Shown here: piece after piece, positions 16,493-25,028 of the stretch | How positions within the stretch are numbered: position 1 is the first letter of the stretch | Layout of the letters: the number at the start of each line of letters is the position of its first letter | From: Clostridia bacterium | Lineage (GTDB): Bacteria; Bacillota; Clostridia; Christensenellales; Aristaeellaceae | Direction: 5' to 3' | Assembly (NCBI GenBank): GCA_017428385.1 | Contig: JAFRQX010000006.1 | Coordinates: 62,001-126,000 of the forward strand | Length of the DNA stretch: 64,000 nucleotides | Translations under genes and position numbers: made by a program | The notes under the pieces: generated by a model | What the model saw: the letters and a program-made list of their open reading frames with translations, nothing else | Database searches by the model: none | What the model was told of the DNA's origin: nothing

Positions 16493-17500
16493 TTATTCCG
16501 CGGGAACCGGTTCCGCTTCAGCAGTGACAAAGTAAATGATATCCTGAATATCCCGCTTCTTGCCGCGGGTGGCGTTGATCCGGTCGGTACCGAGCACCAG
16601 CCAGCTGGAGGAACCGCCGTCCAGGTTATAAGCCTGGACCGCACCGCAGTCATAGGCCAGCTGGGCCATTTCCTGGCCGGTGAGGCCGCCGTCCTTGGAC
16701 TGTTCAGGACCTTCCGCAGTGATCATCAGGTAGGTCAGGTTATCCATCTGGCAGATGGCCTGGCGCTGCAGGTATTTATGGAGCCCCATGCCGGGGGAAC
16801 TTGCATAATTGTTGCCGTCCAGAACCTGCATCTTGCCGTCGACGACAAGCGCGGGCCCGAAGATGAAGCTGTGGGCGATACAGCCTTCGTAAGGTTCGAA
16901 GTCGCTGGGATCGGGTTTCAGCAGGATATGGAAATTGCCGTTCAGGTCGATAATCAATGCATCATATCCGTAACCGGTATTGAAAACGCTGTTCCGCAGC
17001 AGTTCACCGTTCCGGTAGACGATGCCTTCCGTCCGGTCGCAGAAATAGTCGCCGTTGATGGCCAGGACGGAGCGTTCACGACGGGCGAGGGAGGTTGCGG
17101 CGACGAGCTGCTTGGAAGGATAAGGCTGGTTTGTGCTGGTGCGGAGCTGGGAAGGATCGGCAATCTTTACCCAGGTGAAATACACCGCGGTCTTGCCGCC
17201 GTTGCCGTTGACGACCGTTCTCTTCTCGATCTTTACGCAGATGGTACCGTCCTGGTATCCCAGGGGTTCGGACGTGAAGGCGTCCTTGTGCGGGGCATAC
17301 CGGGAGACCATGGAATTCTTGTACTTGGGATTCGGCTCCAGCACAACCGGTTCCGGTTCCGGGTTGGACAGCTCCACGGAAGGGAAAACAGGCATCTCTT
17401 CCGCACCCGCATAGGGCAGGGCGGAAGGAACCAGGAACGGGATCAGCAGAATCAGCACAATCAGCGGGATCAGCCACAGCAGGGTACGCTTTTTCGTCAT
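16493..17500 (-). CDS. membrane-anchored phosphodiester glycosidase family protein (copy 1)
   Basis: 335 residues. One N-terminal membrane segment (about 7-28) anchors an extracellular domain of the phosphodiester glycosidase (NAGPA, formerly DUF2233) family. Family landmarks are LAINGDYF, FGPALVVDG, NLDGGSSSW and the closing DIIYF. The human relative removes GlcNAc from a phosphodiester with mannose; bacterial members are thought to act on sugar phosphodiesters of glycans or wall polymers, but this copy's substrate is unknown. Start supported by GGAGG. It leads an operon with the Lgt-like gene and the DUF362 ferredoxin. Confidence 0.85.
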   Translation of the reverse strand: MTKKRTLLWLIPLIVLILLIPFLVPSALPYAGAEEMPVFPSVELSNPEPEPVVLEPNPKYKNSMVSRYAPHKDAFTSEPLGYQDGTICVKIEKRTVVNGNGGKTAVYFTWVKIADPSQLRTSTNQPYPSKQLVAATSLARRERSVLAINGDYFCDRTEGIVYRNGELLRNSVFNTGYGYDALIIDLNGNFHILLKPDPSDFEPYEGCIAHSFIFGPALVVDGKMQVLDGNNYASSPGMGLHKYLQRQAICQMDNLTYLMITAEGPEQSKDGGLTGQEMAQLAYDCGAVQAYNLDGGSSSWLVLGTDRINATRGKKRDIQDIIYFVTAEAEPVPAE

Positions 17501-17561
17501 GAGGAACCTCCATCAGTTAACGCCGGGAATGGCGGTAAAAATGCAAAAAACATTACATTAC

Positions 17562-17591
17562 AGTTTATCACTCCGCTTTGCGGAAAGTCAA
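17562..17591 (-). promoter_or_regulatory. candidate promoter of the phosphodiester glycosidase operon
   Basis: Minus strand: -35 TTGACT (17591-17586), 18-bp spacer, -10 TAAACT (17567-17562). A short palindrome (CCGC-AAA-GCGG) lies in the spacer. It overlaps the ybaK 3' end. Confidence 0.45.
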
Positions 17592-18065
17592 TCAAATCAG
17601 GGCGGCGGGCGTCAGGGAAGCAATCTGAATCAGATCCGCGGGAGCCAGTTCCACCTGGCAGCCGACGCGGCCCGCACTGACAAAGATCCGGGAGAGACCG
17701 GAAGCACTCTCATCAATAAACGAAGGGAAATGCTTCTTCATTCCGATAGGTGAGCAGCCCCCGTGCACATAGCCGGTCAGCGGAAGCAGATCCCGCTGGG
17801 GAATCATGCTCACGGATTTTTCACCGGCGGCAGCGGCGGCCTTTTTCAGGTTCAGTTCTGCATTGACCGGGATCACAAACACATAATACTTCTGAGGCTT
17901 GCCGACGGTAACCAGGGTTTTGAAAACCTGGGAGGGCTCCTCATTCAGCAGGTGGGCGATATCTTCCCCGGTCAGGGTCGGATCCGCTTCATATAAATGA
18001 GCGCTGTAGGCAATCTTTTTGCTGTCCAGTACCCGCATACAGTTGGTTTTGTCCTGTTTTCCCAT
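17592..18065 (-). CDS. ybaK: Cys-tRNA(Pro)/Cys-tRNA(Cys) deacylase, YbaK family
   Basis: Trans-editing enzyme that hydrolyses mischarged Cys-tRNA(Pro), in the cytoplasm. 157 residues, the family length. Landmarks: the N-terminal NCMRVLDSKKIAY segment, the conserved FKTLVTVG strand with the key Lys, the AAAAAGEKSVSM helix and GYVHGGCSPIGMKK, the substrate-pocket loop with the GG-SP-G pattern. Start supported by GGAGG. Divergent from the MutS-like gene, with which it shares the 136-bp promoter region. Close to the glycosidase operon but with that operon's own promoter in between. Identification is secure. Confidence 0.94.
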   Translation of the reverse strand: MGKQDKTNCMRVLDSKKIAYSAHLYEADPTLTGEDIAHLLNEEPSQVFKTLVTVGKPQKYYVFVIPVNAELNLKKAAAAAGEKSVSMIPQRDLLPLTGYVHGGCSPIGMKKHFPSFIDESASGLSRIFVSAGRVGCQVELAPADLIQIASLTPAALI

Positions 18066-18094
18066 GACAAAGGCCTCCTTTCCGGCCGGGGATT

Positions 18095-18123
18095 ATTGTA
18101 TCATATTGCGTACAGGCTGTCAT
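18095..18123 (-). promoter_or_regulatory. ybaK promoter
   Basis: Minus strand: -35 ATGACA (18123-18118), 17-bp spacer, -10 TACAAT (18100-18095). Confidence 0.6.
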
Positions 18124-18136
18124 CCGCCGCGCGGAC

Positions 18137-18174
18137 TTTACGGGAGCGGGCGGATCAGATATAATCAGATCCGC
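18137..18174 (+). promoter_or_regulatory. promoter of the MutS-like gene with palindrome over the -10
   Basis: -35 TTTACG (18137-18142), 17-bp spacer, -10 TATAAT (18160-18165). A perfect inverted repeat GCGGATC-N11-GATCCGC (18150-18174) is centred on the -10 and could be an operator or a transcript hairpin. Confidence 0.68.
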
Positions 18175-18201
18175 AAGAACCGTTCAAATGAGGATAATGA
18201 A

Positions 18202-19926
18202 ATGAAGCAGACGAAGCTGAGTATATTGTTTCCCCGGCAGGATGAAGTGACCTACCGGGAAATCCCGGAAGAAAGCTGGCACGACCTGGGTATGGACGCG
18301 CTGACGGAAAAAGTGGCGGCGCAGCCCCAGGAAGAACCGCTGCTCCGCCGGGTGATGATGAGCCTGACGGCGGACCCGGCAGTGGCGGCTTTCCGGAGCG
18401 ACGTTTTTGACGACATCCTGCGCCATCCGGAAATCCGGGAGCGGCTGATGAAGCTGCTGGATAAGGTCAAGATGTTCTATGACTACGGGGTGGTCAACCG
18501 TCATGAGGGCGATGAGACCGGCATCTGGGACCTGATGCACCGGCTGGAGGAGTATCACGACTATATCCTGACCGTGGAAGCCATCCGGGAGTGCCTGTCG
18601 GATAAGGACCTGGTTTCGGAAGGTCTGACCACGCTGCGGGACACCGTGGAGCAGATCTACCAGGAAAAAGGGTTTGCCGCACTGCGCAAGGACGTGGAGG
18701 AAATGCGGGTTGCCGCTTCCGAAATCCGGAGCCTGACGGTAGGCATCAACCTGAATGACCGCTTTGAGGCGATCAGTATGGGACTGGTTTCCGTCAACGC
18801 AAAGCCTTTTGTGAAGTCCAGCATCCTGAAGAACTTCCTGGCGTCCGTGTCCCCCAGGGATGAGATCCGGAAAGAGGCGGACTGGAGCGGAAGCTATAAC
18901 TATTATCCCGCCAATACGGAGGTGGGGCTGCTTCAGTCTGTCGGTCAGTTTGTGGAGAGCTCGGTGATTCTCCGCAATCCGCTGGCGGCCATGTCCCTGT
19001 CCCGGATCCCCGCGGCGGACGGCACTGCCAATGTGCCGCGGCAGATGGACAGCGCGGCGTCCATGCTGACTTCCCGGATTGCCCGGAAGCTGCGGGACAC
19101 ACTGGGACAGTACCTGAATGTGAGCGTCAAGGAAATCGCCGACCTGATACCGGAACTGGTGTTTTATACCCGGTGGGCGGAATACATTGAGAAGAAACAG
19201 AAAGCAGGCTGGAAGTTCTGCAAGCCGCAGGCCAGGCTGAACCGGCAGGGGGCGGCCTGCATGAAGGCAGCGGGACTGTACAACCTGAAGCTGATTGCCA
19301 CCGAAAAGCCGGAGAACGTGGTACCCAATGACCTGGTCTTTGATCCGGAAAAACGGGTATACGTCCTGACTGGCGCCAACCGGGGCGGCAAAACCACGGT
19401 GACTCAGGCGGTCGGCCAGCTGTTTATCCTGGCTCAGAGCGGTATTCCGGTACCGGCGGAAAGCTTTGAGTATGACCCGGCGGACCGGGTGCTGACCCAT
19501 TTCCCCGCGGATGAGGACAAGACGCTGGACCTGGGACGGCTGGGCGAGGAATGCCGGCGGTTCCGGGAACTGTTTGTCAGCTGCACACCGGAAAGCCTGC
19601 TGCTCCTGAACGAGACCTTCTCCACCACATCCTTTGAAGAGGGATACTTTATTGCGGCGGATGCCGTCCGGGCCATCCTCGGCCGGGGTACCCGTACAAT
19701 CTACAATACGCACATGCACAAGCTGGCCCAGGACCTGGACACGGTGATCAATACGGGCGAAGCTGAAGGGAAGGCGGTTTCCCTGGTGGCGGAAACCAGG
19801 GAAGGAAAGCATTCCTTCCGGGTGGTGATCGCTCCGCCGGAAGGACAGTCTTTCGCCAGGGATATCGCGGAAAAATACGGTGTGACCTACGAAAGCCTGA
19901 CGGCTTCCGTGCCGTCAGAAAACTGA
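18202..19926 (+). CDS. MutS domain V-related ATPase
   Basis: 574-residue protein with the C-terminal ATPase of MutS-type proteins but without the mismatch-recognition domain. Helical lever-like regions span about 90-370. The Walker A loop is GANRGGKTT (about residue 395). The Walker B region reads LLLLNETFSTT, with Asn where MutS has Asp while the catalytic Glu is kept. The signal helix and NTHMHKLAQDLD follow. It belongs among the short MutS-like proteins of Clostridia whose role in DNA or RNA metabolism is not settled. ATG 18202 has GAGG upstream; earlier in-frame codons to 18019 overlap the promoter and ybaK. Confidence 0.85.
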   Translation: MKQTKLSILFPRQDEVTYREIPEESWHDLGMDALTEKVAAQPQEEPLLRRVMMSLTADPAVAAFRSDVFDDILRHPEIRERLMKLLDKVKMFYDYGVVNRHEGDETGIWDLMHRLEEYHDYILTVEAIRECLSDKDLVSEGLTTLRDTVEQIYQEKGFAALRKDVEEMRVAASEIRSLTVGINLNDRFEAISMGLVSVNAKPFVKSSILKNFLASVSPRDEIRKEADWSGSYNYYPANTEVGLLQSVGQFVESSVILRNPLAAMSLSRIPAADGTANVPRQMDSAASMLTSRIARKLRDTLGQYLNVSVKEIADLIPELVFYTRWAEYIEKKQKAGWKFCKPQARLNRQGAACMKAAGLYNLKLIATEKPENVVPNDLVFDPEKRVYVLTGANRGGKTTVTQAVGQLFILAQSGIPVPAESFEYDPADRVLTHFPADEDKTLDLGRLGEECRRFRELFVSCTPESLLLLNETFSTTSFEEGYFIAADAVRAILGRGTRTIYNTHMHKLAQDLDTVINTGEAEGKAVSLVAETREGKHSFRVVIAPPEGQSFARDIAEKYGVTYESLTASVPSEN

Positions 19927-19940
19927 ATCAGGGCATAACA

Positions 19941-19973
19941 AAGGCCGGAGGGAAAATCCCTCCGGCCTTATTG
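19941..19973. terminator. bidirectional terminator
   Basis: Perfect 12-bp stem (AAGGCCGGAGGG / CCCTCCGGCCTT) with an AAAAT loop between convergent genes. Confidence 0.85.
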
Positions 19974-19984
19974 TCGGTCAGAAC

Positions 19985-20197
19985 TTACTTGTTCTCAGCG
20001 ATCTTTTCGTTGATTGCTTCGATGACCTGCTCCGCGGGAATGCCGTGAACCGCGCAGGCATCCTGCAGGGATTCATTGCGGGAAGCGGGGCAGCCCAGGC
20101 AGTGCATGCCGATGGACAGCAGGATCTCGATCGCTTCGGGGTACTTGGTAACAACTTCGCCAACCAGTGTTTCACCGGTAACATACTGTTCAGCCAT
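19985..20197 (-). CDS. DUF1858 domain protein
   Basis: 70-residue single-domain DUF1858 protein, related to the N-terminal domain of ScdA/RIC iron-sulfur repair proteins. It shows the motif GMHCLGCPAS, with a C-x2-C pair that in related proteins may form a disulfide or bind metal, and the helix ETLEDA-like region as ESLQDACAVHGI. No signal peptide or membrane segment. GGAGGG precedes the start. It stands alone between terminators with its own promoter. Presumed redox or iron-sulfur function is inferred only from family context. Confidence 0.9.
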   Translation of the reverse strand: MAEQYVTGETLVGEVVTKYPEAIEILLSIGMHCLGCPASRNESLQDACAVHGIPAEQVIEAINEKIAENK

Positions 20198-20232
20198 GGT
20201 AAAATCCCTCCTACATACTGAGTTACTGGCTC

Positions 20233-20261
20233 ATCATACACTATCCTTGAATAAAAAACAA
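20233..20261 (-). promoter_or_regulatory. candidate promoter of the DUF1858 gene
   Basis: Minus strand: -35 TTGTTT (20261-20256), 17-bp spacer, -10 TATGAT (20238-20233). Confidence 0.45.
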
Positions 20262-20341
20262 GTCATATCCCTTATAAATCAATCGGTGAAAGAAACGGGG
20301 AGACGGGTGCTGGAGGGAAGGGCGATGGAGGAAACCCTCCA

Positions 20342-20362
20342 AATGAAGAATGAAGAATGACG
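20342..20362. repeat. three tandem AATGAAG-type heptamers
   Basis: AATGAAG, AATGAAG, AATGACG in register, beside the terminator at 20364. Same unit as at 8669. Confidence 0.55.
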
Positions 20363-20363
20363 G

Positions 20364-20399
20364 AAAAAACAGCTTCTGAGAAAACTCAGAAGCTGTTTT
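20364..20399 (-). terminator. terminator of importer locus 2
   Basis: Perfect 15-bp stem (AAAACAGCTTCTGAG / CTCAGAAGCTGTTTT) followed on the minus strand by TTTTTT, just after the GH4 gene. Confidence 0.88.
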
Positions 20400-20419
20400 G
20401 TTGATCCTGATATTCAGGG

Positions 20420-21814
20420 TTATTCAAACCATTTTACCGGCAGGTAGGCGCGCTGGTTTTCCAGCATTTCGTTGAAGAGCTTTTCTCCGTCCGCCGGGGT
20501 GACGCCGGACAGCTGCGGATCATTCAGGAAAGTGGTCAGGCCGAGCTTCCGGTCGCAGCGGAGGGCGGCGGTCAGGGTGTTTTCCTGGTTCAGCACATGC
20601 CGGGTGATGAGCGGAAGGATGGAGGCGGGCACCGGCCCCGCGTATACGGGATCAATGCGGTTCAGCCCGAAGAGGGCGTTGGTTTCCACAACGGCGCCCA
20701 GGGGCAGGTTGGGAATCTGGCCGCGGTTGGGGATGTTGACATTGGACACCATATCCCCGAGGCCGAGGAGGGCTTTCAGCAACAGGTGCCCTTCCTCCCC
20801 GGAACCGTTCAGGGTGATTTCCTTCTTCCTGGAGACCAGGTCTTCCGACATCTGCAGTCTGTCCTTCAGGTCCTGCTTCCGCCAGGAAACGGGGGTCAGG
20901 CTGAATTTCCATTTCCGGACGGTTTCCGGATCCCGGGTATACCAGGGAGCCACAAACTCGGCCAGGTGCCGGTCTCCGGCTGCGGCGATCACGCCGTAGC
21001 GGCGGAAGAGGTCAAACTTCACCCGCTGGGCGCAGTTGAAGTGGGAGTTCATCCAGTTATCGTCCCCGCCTTCATCATAGCCACTTTCCGCGTATTTCTC
21101 CACGAAGCGGGCATAGAGGGGGAACAGGTCGCGTCCCTGCCAGGTGGCAGAGGTCAGCCAGGTGAAGTGGTTGATACCGGTGACGGTGGTATACAGATCC
21201 TGGCGCTTCACGCCGTCGATTCCCTCTTCGGTTTTCAGCATGGAGCAGAGCAGCTTCTGGGTGCCGAAAACCTCATGGCAGCAGCCAAAGGCCCGGATCT
21301 CCGGAAAGACCTCGTAGAGGGTGCGCACGCAAAGGGACATGGGGTTAGTATAGTTGATAACCCAGGCTTCCGGAGCGTAATCCCGGATGGCTTCGCCGAT
21401 GGTGACAAACATGGGGATGGTACGCATGGCGCGCATGAATCCGCCGGCGCCGACCGTGTCGCCCACCGGCTGCCAGATGCCGAGGCGCTCCGGCAGGTGG
21501 ACGTCTGATTCCATTTCGTCAAAGGTGCCGGGCAGGATGGAGATGACCACAAAATCCGCCCCGGTCAGCGCTTCCTGCAGGGAATTGCTGACCTTGTAGG
21601 CCCAGCGGGACGCCGTGTCCGGGTGGGCGCTGATTTTTTCACCGATGATCCGGTTCCGCTCCGCGGCTTCCCGGTCAATATCATACAGGTGTACGGTACC
21701 GCAGATTTCGCCGTCCAGGGCAAGGTCCTTCATAAAGCCCCAGGCCCAGCCCCGGGAACCGCCGCCGATATAGGCTACCGTGAGTTCGCGAACATTCTTG
21801 GTTGTCTGATTCAT
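20420..21814 (-). CDS. family 4 glycosidase (NAD- and metal-dependent alpha-glucosidase/alpha-galactosidase type)
   Basis: Intracellular GH4 enzyme, 464 residues. GH4 cleaves glycosides by an NAD-assisted oxidation-elimination route. The N-terminal Rossmann loop is VAYIGGGSRGWAWG. The metal-site Cys and His lie in FGCCHEVFGTQ and GINHFTWL. The CHE version is seen in alpha-glucosidase/galactosidase-like members rather than 6-phospho enzymes. The ATG at 21814 has AGGAGG at 7 bp; 15 further in-frame codons upstream lack a site. It is the last gene of importer locus 2, after GH43, so it likely finishes breakdown of an imported oligosaccharide. Exact substrate is uncertain. Confidence 0.9.
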   Translation of the reverse strand: MNQTTKNVRELTVAYIGGGSRGWAWGFMKDLALDGEICGTVHLYDIDREAAERNRIIGEKISAHPDTASRWAYKVSNSLQEALTGADFVVISILPGTFDEMESDVHLPERLGIWQPVGDTVGAGGFMRAMRTIPMFVTIGEAIRDYAPEAWVINYTNPMSLCVRTLYEVFPEIRAFGCCHEVFGTQKLLCSMLKTEEGIDGVKRQDLYTTVTGINHFTWLTSATWQGRDLFPLYARFVEKYAESGYDEGGDDNWMNSHFNCAQRVKFDLFRRYGVIAAAGDRHLAEFVAPWYTRDPETVRKWKFSLTPVSWRKQDLKDRLQMSEDLVSRKKEITLNGSGEEGHLLLKALLGLGDMVSNVNIPNRGQIPNLPLGAVVETNALFGLNRIDPVYAGPVPASILPLITRHVLNQENTLTAALRCDRKLGLTTFLNDPQLSGVTPADGEKLFNEMLENQRAYLPVKWFE

Positions 21815-21841
21815 ATGCTGCCTCCTGAGAGTGATTGATGA

Positions 21842-21885
21842 AAACCGGAGGAAAGGCACTGATTATTGTTCGCCTTTCCCTCCGG
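21842..21885 (-). terminator. hairpin between GH43 and GH4 genes
   Basis: CCGGAGGGAAAGGC pairs with GCCTTTCCTCCGG, one bulge, followed by TTTTC on the minus strand. Weak or partial terminator. Confidence 0.45.
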
Positions 21886-21910
21886 ATATCCTTTCAACGG
21901 AATAAGAATT

Positions 21911-22753
21911 TTACAGGCTGACCGGGATAAACCGGGGACGCTCCAGCAGGTGGGTGTTCGGACTGTGAAGGGTCAGGTACACGCCGCCTTCCAGGTCCCG
22001 GAAGAGCATGCCGTGGCCGCCGTCTTCCAGAAAGAGGGGATCGATCTGGGAAAAGTGCCCGCCTATTTCGCCGTTGTCCGAAACGGCCAGGCCCTGGGCA
22101 TAGCCTTTTTCCGAGAATCCTGACCACAGGCAGAGCAGGGTTCCGTCCTTTCGGCGCCACAGGAAAGGTCCGTCCGTCACATAGCCGGTGATGCCGGAGG
22201 AGTGATGGACCGGCCGGGCCCAGGGAGCGTCAGAGCCGCGGAAGAGCAGGAAGGGCTTTTCCGCGGCAGCCTTCAGGTCCCCGGTCAGGCGCATGGCCAG
22301 GATTTCACCGTCTCCTGCCTGCACCCATTCGTGGCAGAACACGATATAGGGCACGCCGTCGGAGGAGACGTGGAAGGTGCCGTCGAGGCATTCCCAGTCT
22401 GCCGGGGTGACAGGGCCGTCGGACCAGGGTTCAAAGGGACCGAGGGGAGAGGCGGAACGCAGGATGGCGGTTCCGCGCATGCGCGCGTCGCTTTTGAAGC
22501 TGGCGAACATATAGAACATGCCCTGCCAGGGATGCACCTCGGGCGCCCAGTAATTCCGGTCGGCCCAGAAGGTGCCGTCATTATGGAAACAGACGGCCGG
22601 ACCTTCCCAGGTGTGCAGGTCCCGGCCGGTATAGACGTCAAAGCCGTCCGCAGGTCCCCAGCAGGTAGCCCCGCGGGTGCCGTACAGGTAATACTGTCCT
22701 TCGTGGACCAGCACAAACGGATCCCGGACGTTGATTTCCTCTGTGTGAATCAT
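21911..22753 (-). CDS. family 43 glycoside hydrolase
   Basis: Five-bladed beta-propeller glycosidase of the arabinanase/xylosidase type, 280 residues, single domain, no signal peptide, so intracellular. The first-blade Asp motif is NVRDPFVL, followed by the usual YWAPEVH and the central ECLDGTFHV, which carries the second carboxylate; FCHEW is a candidate for the general acid. The compact size fits a side-chain-cleaving exo-enzyme. Start has AAGGAG. It lies between the membrane AraC sensor and GH4 in the minus-strand importer locus. Substrate (arabinoside, xyloside or galactoside) cannot be fixed from sequence. Confidence 0.88.
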   Translation of the reverse strand: MIHTEEINVRDPFVLVHEGQYYLYGTRGATCWGPADGFDVYTGRDLHTWEGPAVCFHNDGTFWADRNYWAPEVHPWQGMFYMFASFKSDARMRGTAILRSASPLGPFEPWSDGPVTPADWECLDGTFHVSSDGVPYIVFCHEWVQAGDGEILAMRLTGDLKAAAEKPFLLFRGSDAPWARPVHHSSGITGYVTDGPFLWRRKDGTLLCLWSGFSEKGYAQGLAVSDNGEIGGHFSQIDPLFLEDGGHGMLFRDLEGGVYLTLHSPNTHLLERPRFIPVSL

Positions 22754-22777
22754 GGAAAACTCCTTGATGGATGATAA

Positions 22778-25024
22778 TCAGTTTTTTCCGCCTTCCGGCG
22801 TTTCCTTTTTCAGGTTCCGGCTGCGGCGGTACTGGGCGGGCGTTTCGCCGGTGACCTGCTTGAAGCGGCGGATGAAGGAGCCGGAATCATAATAGCCTGC
22901 CCGGGCACTGATATCCCGGATGGTCAGGTCGGTCATTTCCAGCAGCTCCTTCGCGTGCTCCACCCGCAGGAGCGTCAGGTATTCCAGGGGGGACATGCCG
23001 GTCTTTTCCTTAAAGGAAAGACTGAAGCGTGTGGTGGAAAGCTCCAGGGAGTCTGCCAGGGCGGTGATGGACATTTCCGGATCGCTGAAGTGCTCCTCCA
23101 TATAGTGGACCACCTGGCTGATCTCGTCCTCCTCCTCAGGCGCGATTTCGCAGGAATCCGGCTCCTCCAGGAGCAGGCGGTCGCAAAGCCGGCGCAGCAG
23201 CTCGTCCAGGTCGTCGATGGACTGGCAGGAAGTCAGCGTGAAGATATTGTAGATTTCCTGCACAGAGCCTTCCCCGGAAAGGGCGGCGGTATGGGTGTGG
23301 ACCAGGGAACGGATCACTTCACTGTAGATCATCCGGAAAGCGAAGGGCGACATGTTGGTGTTCTTCAGGAAATGCAGCAGGTCGCTGATCCGGACATCCA
23401 GCACATCCCGGCTTCCCAGGGTCAGCGCCTGGCTGATGGAGTTGGTGATCTTCCGGGCCTGGGGAAGGATCTCCTCCAGGTTGGAGGAAATATCGCCGTA
23501 GCAGAGCACTTTCTGGCTGCCCATGACAAACCGGTTTTCATAGGCGGCAGCTGCTTCCAGGTAGGCGGAAGGAGCTTCCGTGAAATCGGAATGCAGGGCG
23601 GAGATGGAGGTGATACACCGCTCCCCGCCGGCGGCGCCTTCGCTGCGGAGCGTTTCTGCCAGGTCCGGCAGGGTCTCCGGATCATCGGAGAAGACCAGGT
23701 AAAGATTGGCTTTCAGGGCGACCAGTTCCACCCCTGCGCCGGAACAGCCGGGGAAGCGATCAAAGGGCGGGGCGCCCAGGTCGAAGGGATGGTCGTTTCC
23801 CCCGGAACCGCTGCACAGGATCACCGCGTAGGCCGGGCGGTCGATCTCCAGGCCCACGGCCTTTCCGGCCACCACGGCTTCCTCCCGGGTGGGGAAGCGG
23901 TCCTTGACGAATTTGAAAACAAAATCGTGCCGCTGGACGGGCAGGGCCCGGTCCAGGCGGGAGGTCAGCTCCTGGTTGCGGGAGGTGAGCCGGCTGATGC
24001 CGGTTGAAATCTGCTGGAGTTCATCCCGGGGCGTTTCGTCCGTTTCCCGTGAGAGCATGCCGGTGATCGCCCGGATGGGCTGGGCGTGGCGCCGCGCCAT
24101 CCACAGGGCAAGCAGCAGGCTCAGGAAAACAAAGACCGGCAGGATGGCCAGGATGCTGAAAAGCTGCTGCATAATGGAGGAGTTGATATCGGCGTTGCGG
24201 AGAACCGCCGTATAGGACAGTCCCCAGTTCCGGCCGGAGAAAGTAACCTGGGTCCAGTCCTGGTTGTCCCACCGGAAGAGGCTGGAGGCGGTTTCCTGGG
24301 CAACCTTCACCTGATCCCGGGGAAGGGACAGCTCCTCAGAGGAGGAGAGGAGTTCATCGCCCTGGTGGATATAGGTGTTGATATGGTCGTTGATGGCATC
24401 GGCAAAGAGCGACTGGTAAACGCTGTCTTTGATCAGGAACAGCAGGACGCCTTTTCCGGAGCCGGGGGCGGAGCCCAGCGGCACCAGGAAGGTAACCACC
24501 CGGGAACTGTCCACCAGGGTGGAGGATACCTGCTGGGCCGGCAGAATGGTCAGCCGGTCGGTGTTTGCAATCCGGGAAACCAGGCTTTCCATCGGGATAA
24601 ATTCATAGCGCATCATCCGCGCAAAAAGGGAAAGGCTCATGGAAGAAGAGGAAGAATAAACCCGGTCATCCCCGAAGAAGTAAAGGTATACCTGGTCGCA
24701 GAAGGTGCTGCTGGTGGTGGTATAGGGCACCATCTTCAGCTGCAGGTCATAGGCTTTCCAGGGCTCTTCCTCATAACGGAAAAACTCGATATCAGGACTG
24801 AGACCGATTTCCTCGGCAGTATTCAGCATGGCGGAGATATAGCTTTCGTGCTGGGCGGCAATCCGGGACAACCGGTTGATCTGGTTGTCAATGATTTCCT
24901 CCCGGGTTTTGCTGCTGAGCCGGATATAGAGATAGCCGGTGATGCTCAGGAACAGCAGCAGCACAACAGCGATATACGACAGCGCATACCGGATAAAGAC
25001 GGAGGTGCGGCTCTTTCTGATCAC
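22778..25024 (-). CDS. membrane-anchored AraC-family regulator with extracellular sensor
   Basis: 748 residues. Membrane segment 1 is near residues 10-32, then an extracellular sensing region (about 33-280, Cache-like by position), membrane segment 2 near 283-305 (ILAILPVFVFLSLLLALWM), a linker, and a C-terminal AraC DNA-binding domain from about 645 (MSITALADSLELSTTRFSLSF and LTIRDISARAGYYDSGSFIRR). Such regulators sense sugars or binding proteins outside the cell and act directly on DNA. GTG at 25024 follows AAGGAG and starts 4 bp after the lipoprotein gene, so it is translationally coupled. It probably controls this locus. Confidence 0.9.
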   Translation of the reverse strand: MIRKSRTSVFIRYALSYIAVVLLLFLSITGYLYIRLSSKTREEIIDNQINRLSRIAAQHESYISAMLNTAEEIGLSPDIEFFRYEEEPWKAYDLQLKMVPYTTTSSTFCDQVYLYFFGDDRVYSSSSSMSLSLFARMMRYEFIPMESLVSRIANTDRLTILPAQQVSSTLVDSSRVVTFLVPLGSAPGSGKGVLLFLIKDSVYQSLFADAINDHINTYIHQGDELLSSSEELSLPRDQVKVAQETASSLFRWDNQDWTQVTFSGRNWGLSYTAVLRNADINSSIMQQLFSILAILPVFVFLSLLLALWMARRHAQPIRAITGMLSRETDETPRDELQQISTGISRLTSRNQELTSRLDRALPVQRHDFVFKFVKDRFPTREEAVVAGKAVGLEIDRPAYAVILCSGSGGNDHPFDLGAPPFDRFPGCSGAGVELVALKANLYLVFSDDPETLPDLAETLRSEGAAGGERCITSISALHSDFTEAPSAYLEAAAAYENRFVMGSQKVLCYGDISSNLEEILPQARKITNSISQALTLGSRDVLDVRISDLLHFLKNTNMSPFAFRMIYSEVIRSLVHTHTAALSGEGSVQEIYNIFTLTSCQSIDDLDELLRRLCDRLLLEEPDSCEIAPEEEDEISQVVHYMEEHFSDPEMSITALADSLELSTTRFSLSFKEKTGMSPLEYLTLLRVEHAKELLEMTDLTIRDISARAGYYDSGSFIRRFKQVTGETPAQYRRSRNLKKETPEGGKN

Positions 25025-25028
25025 GGTT

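Noticed and set aside
18184..19812. 542-codon open frame on the minus strand
   Set aside because: Antisense to the MutS-like gene; Arg/His/Gln-rich translation without a start site or domain.
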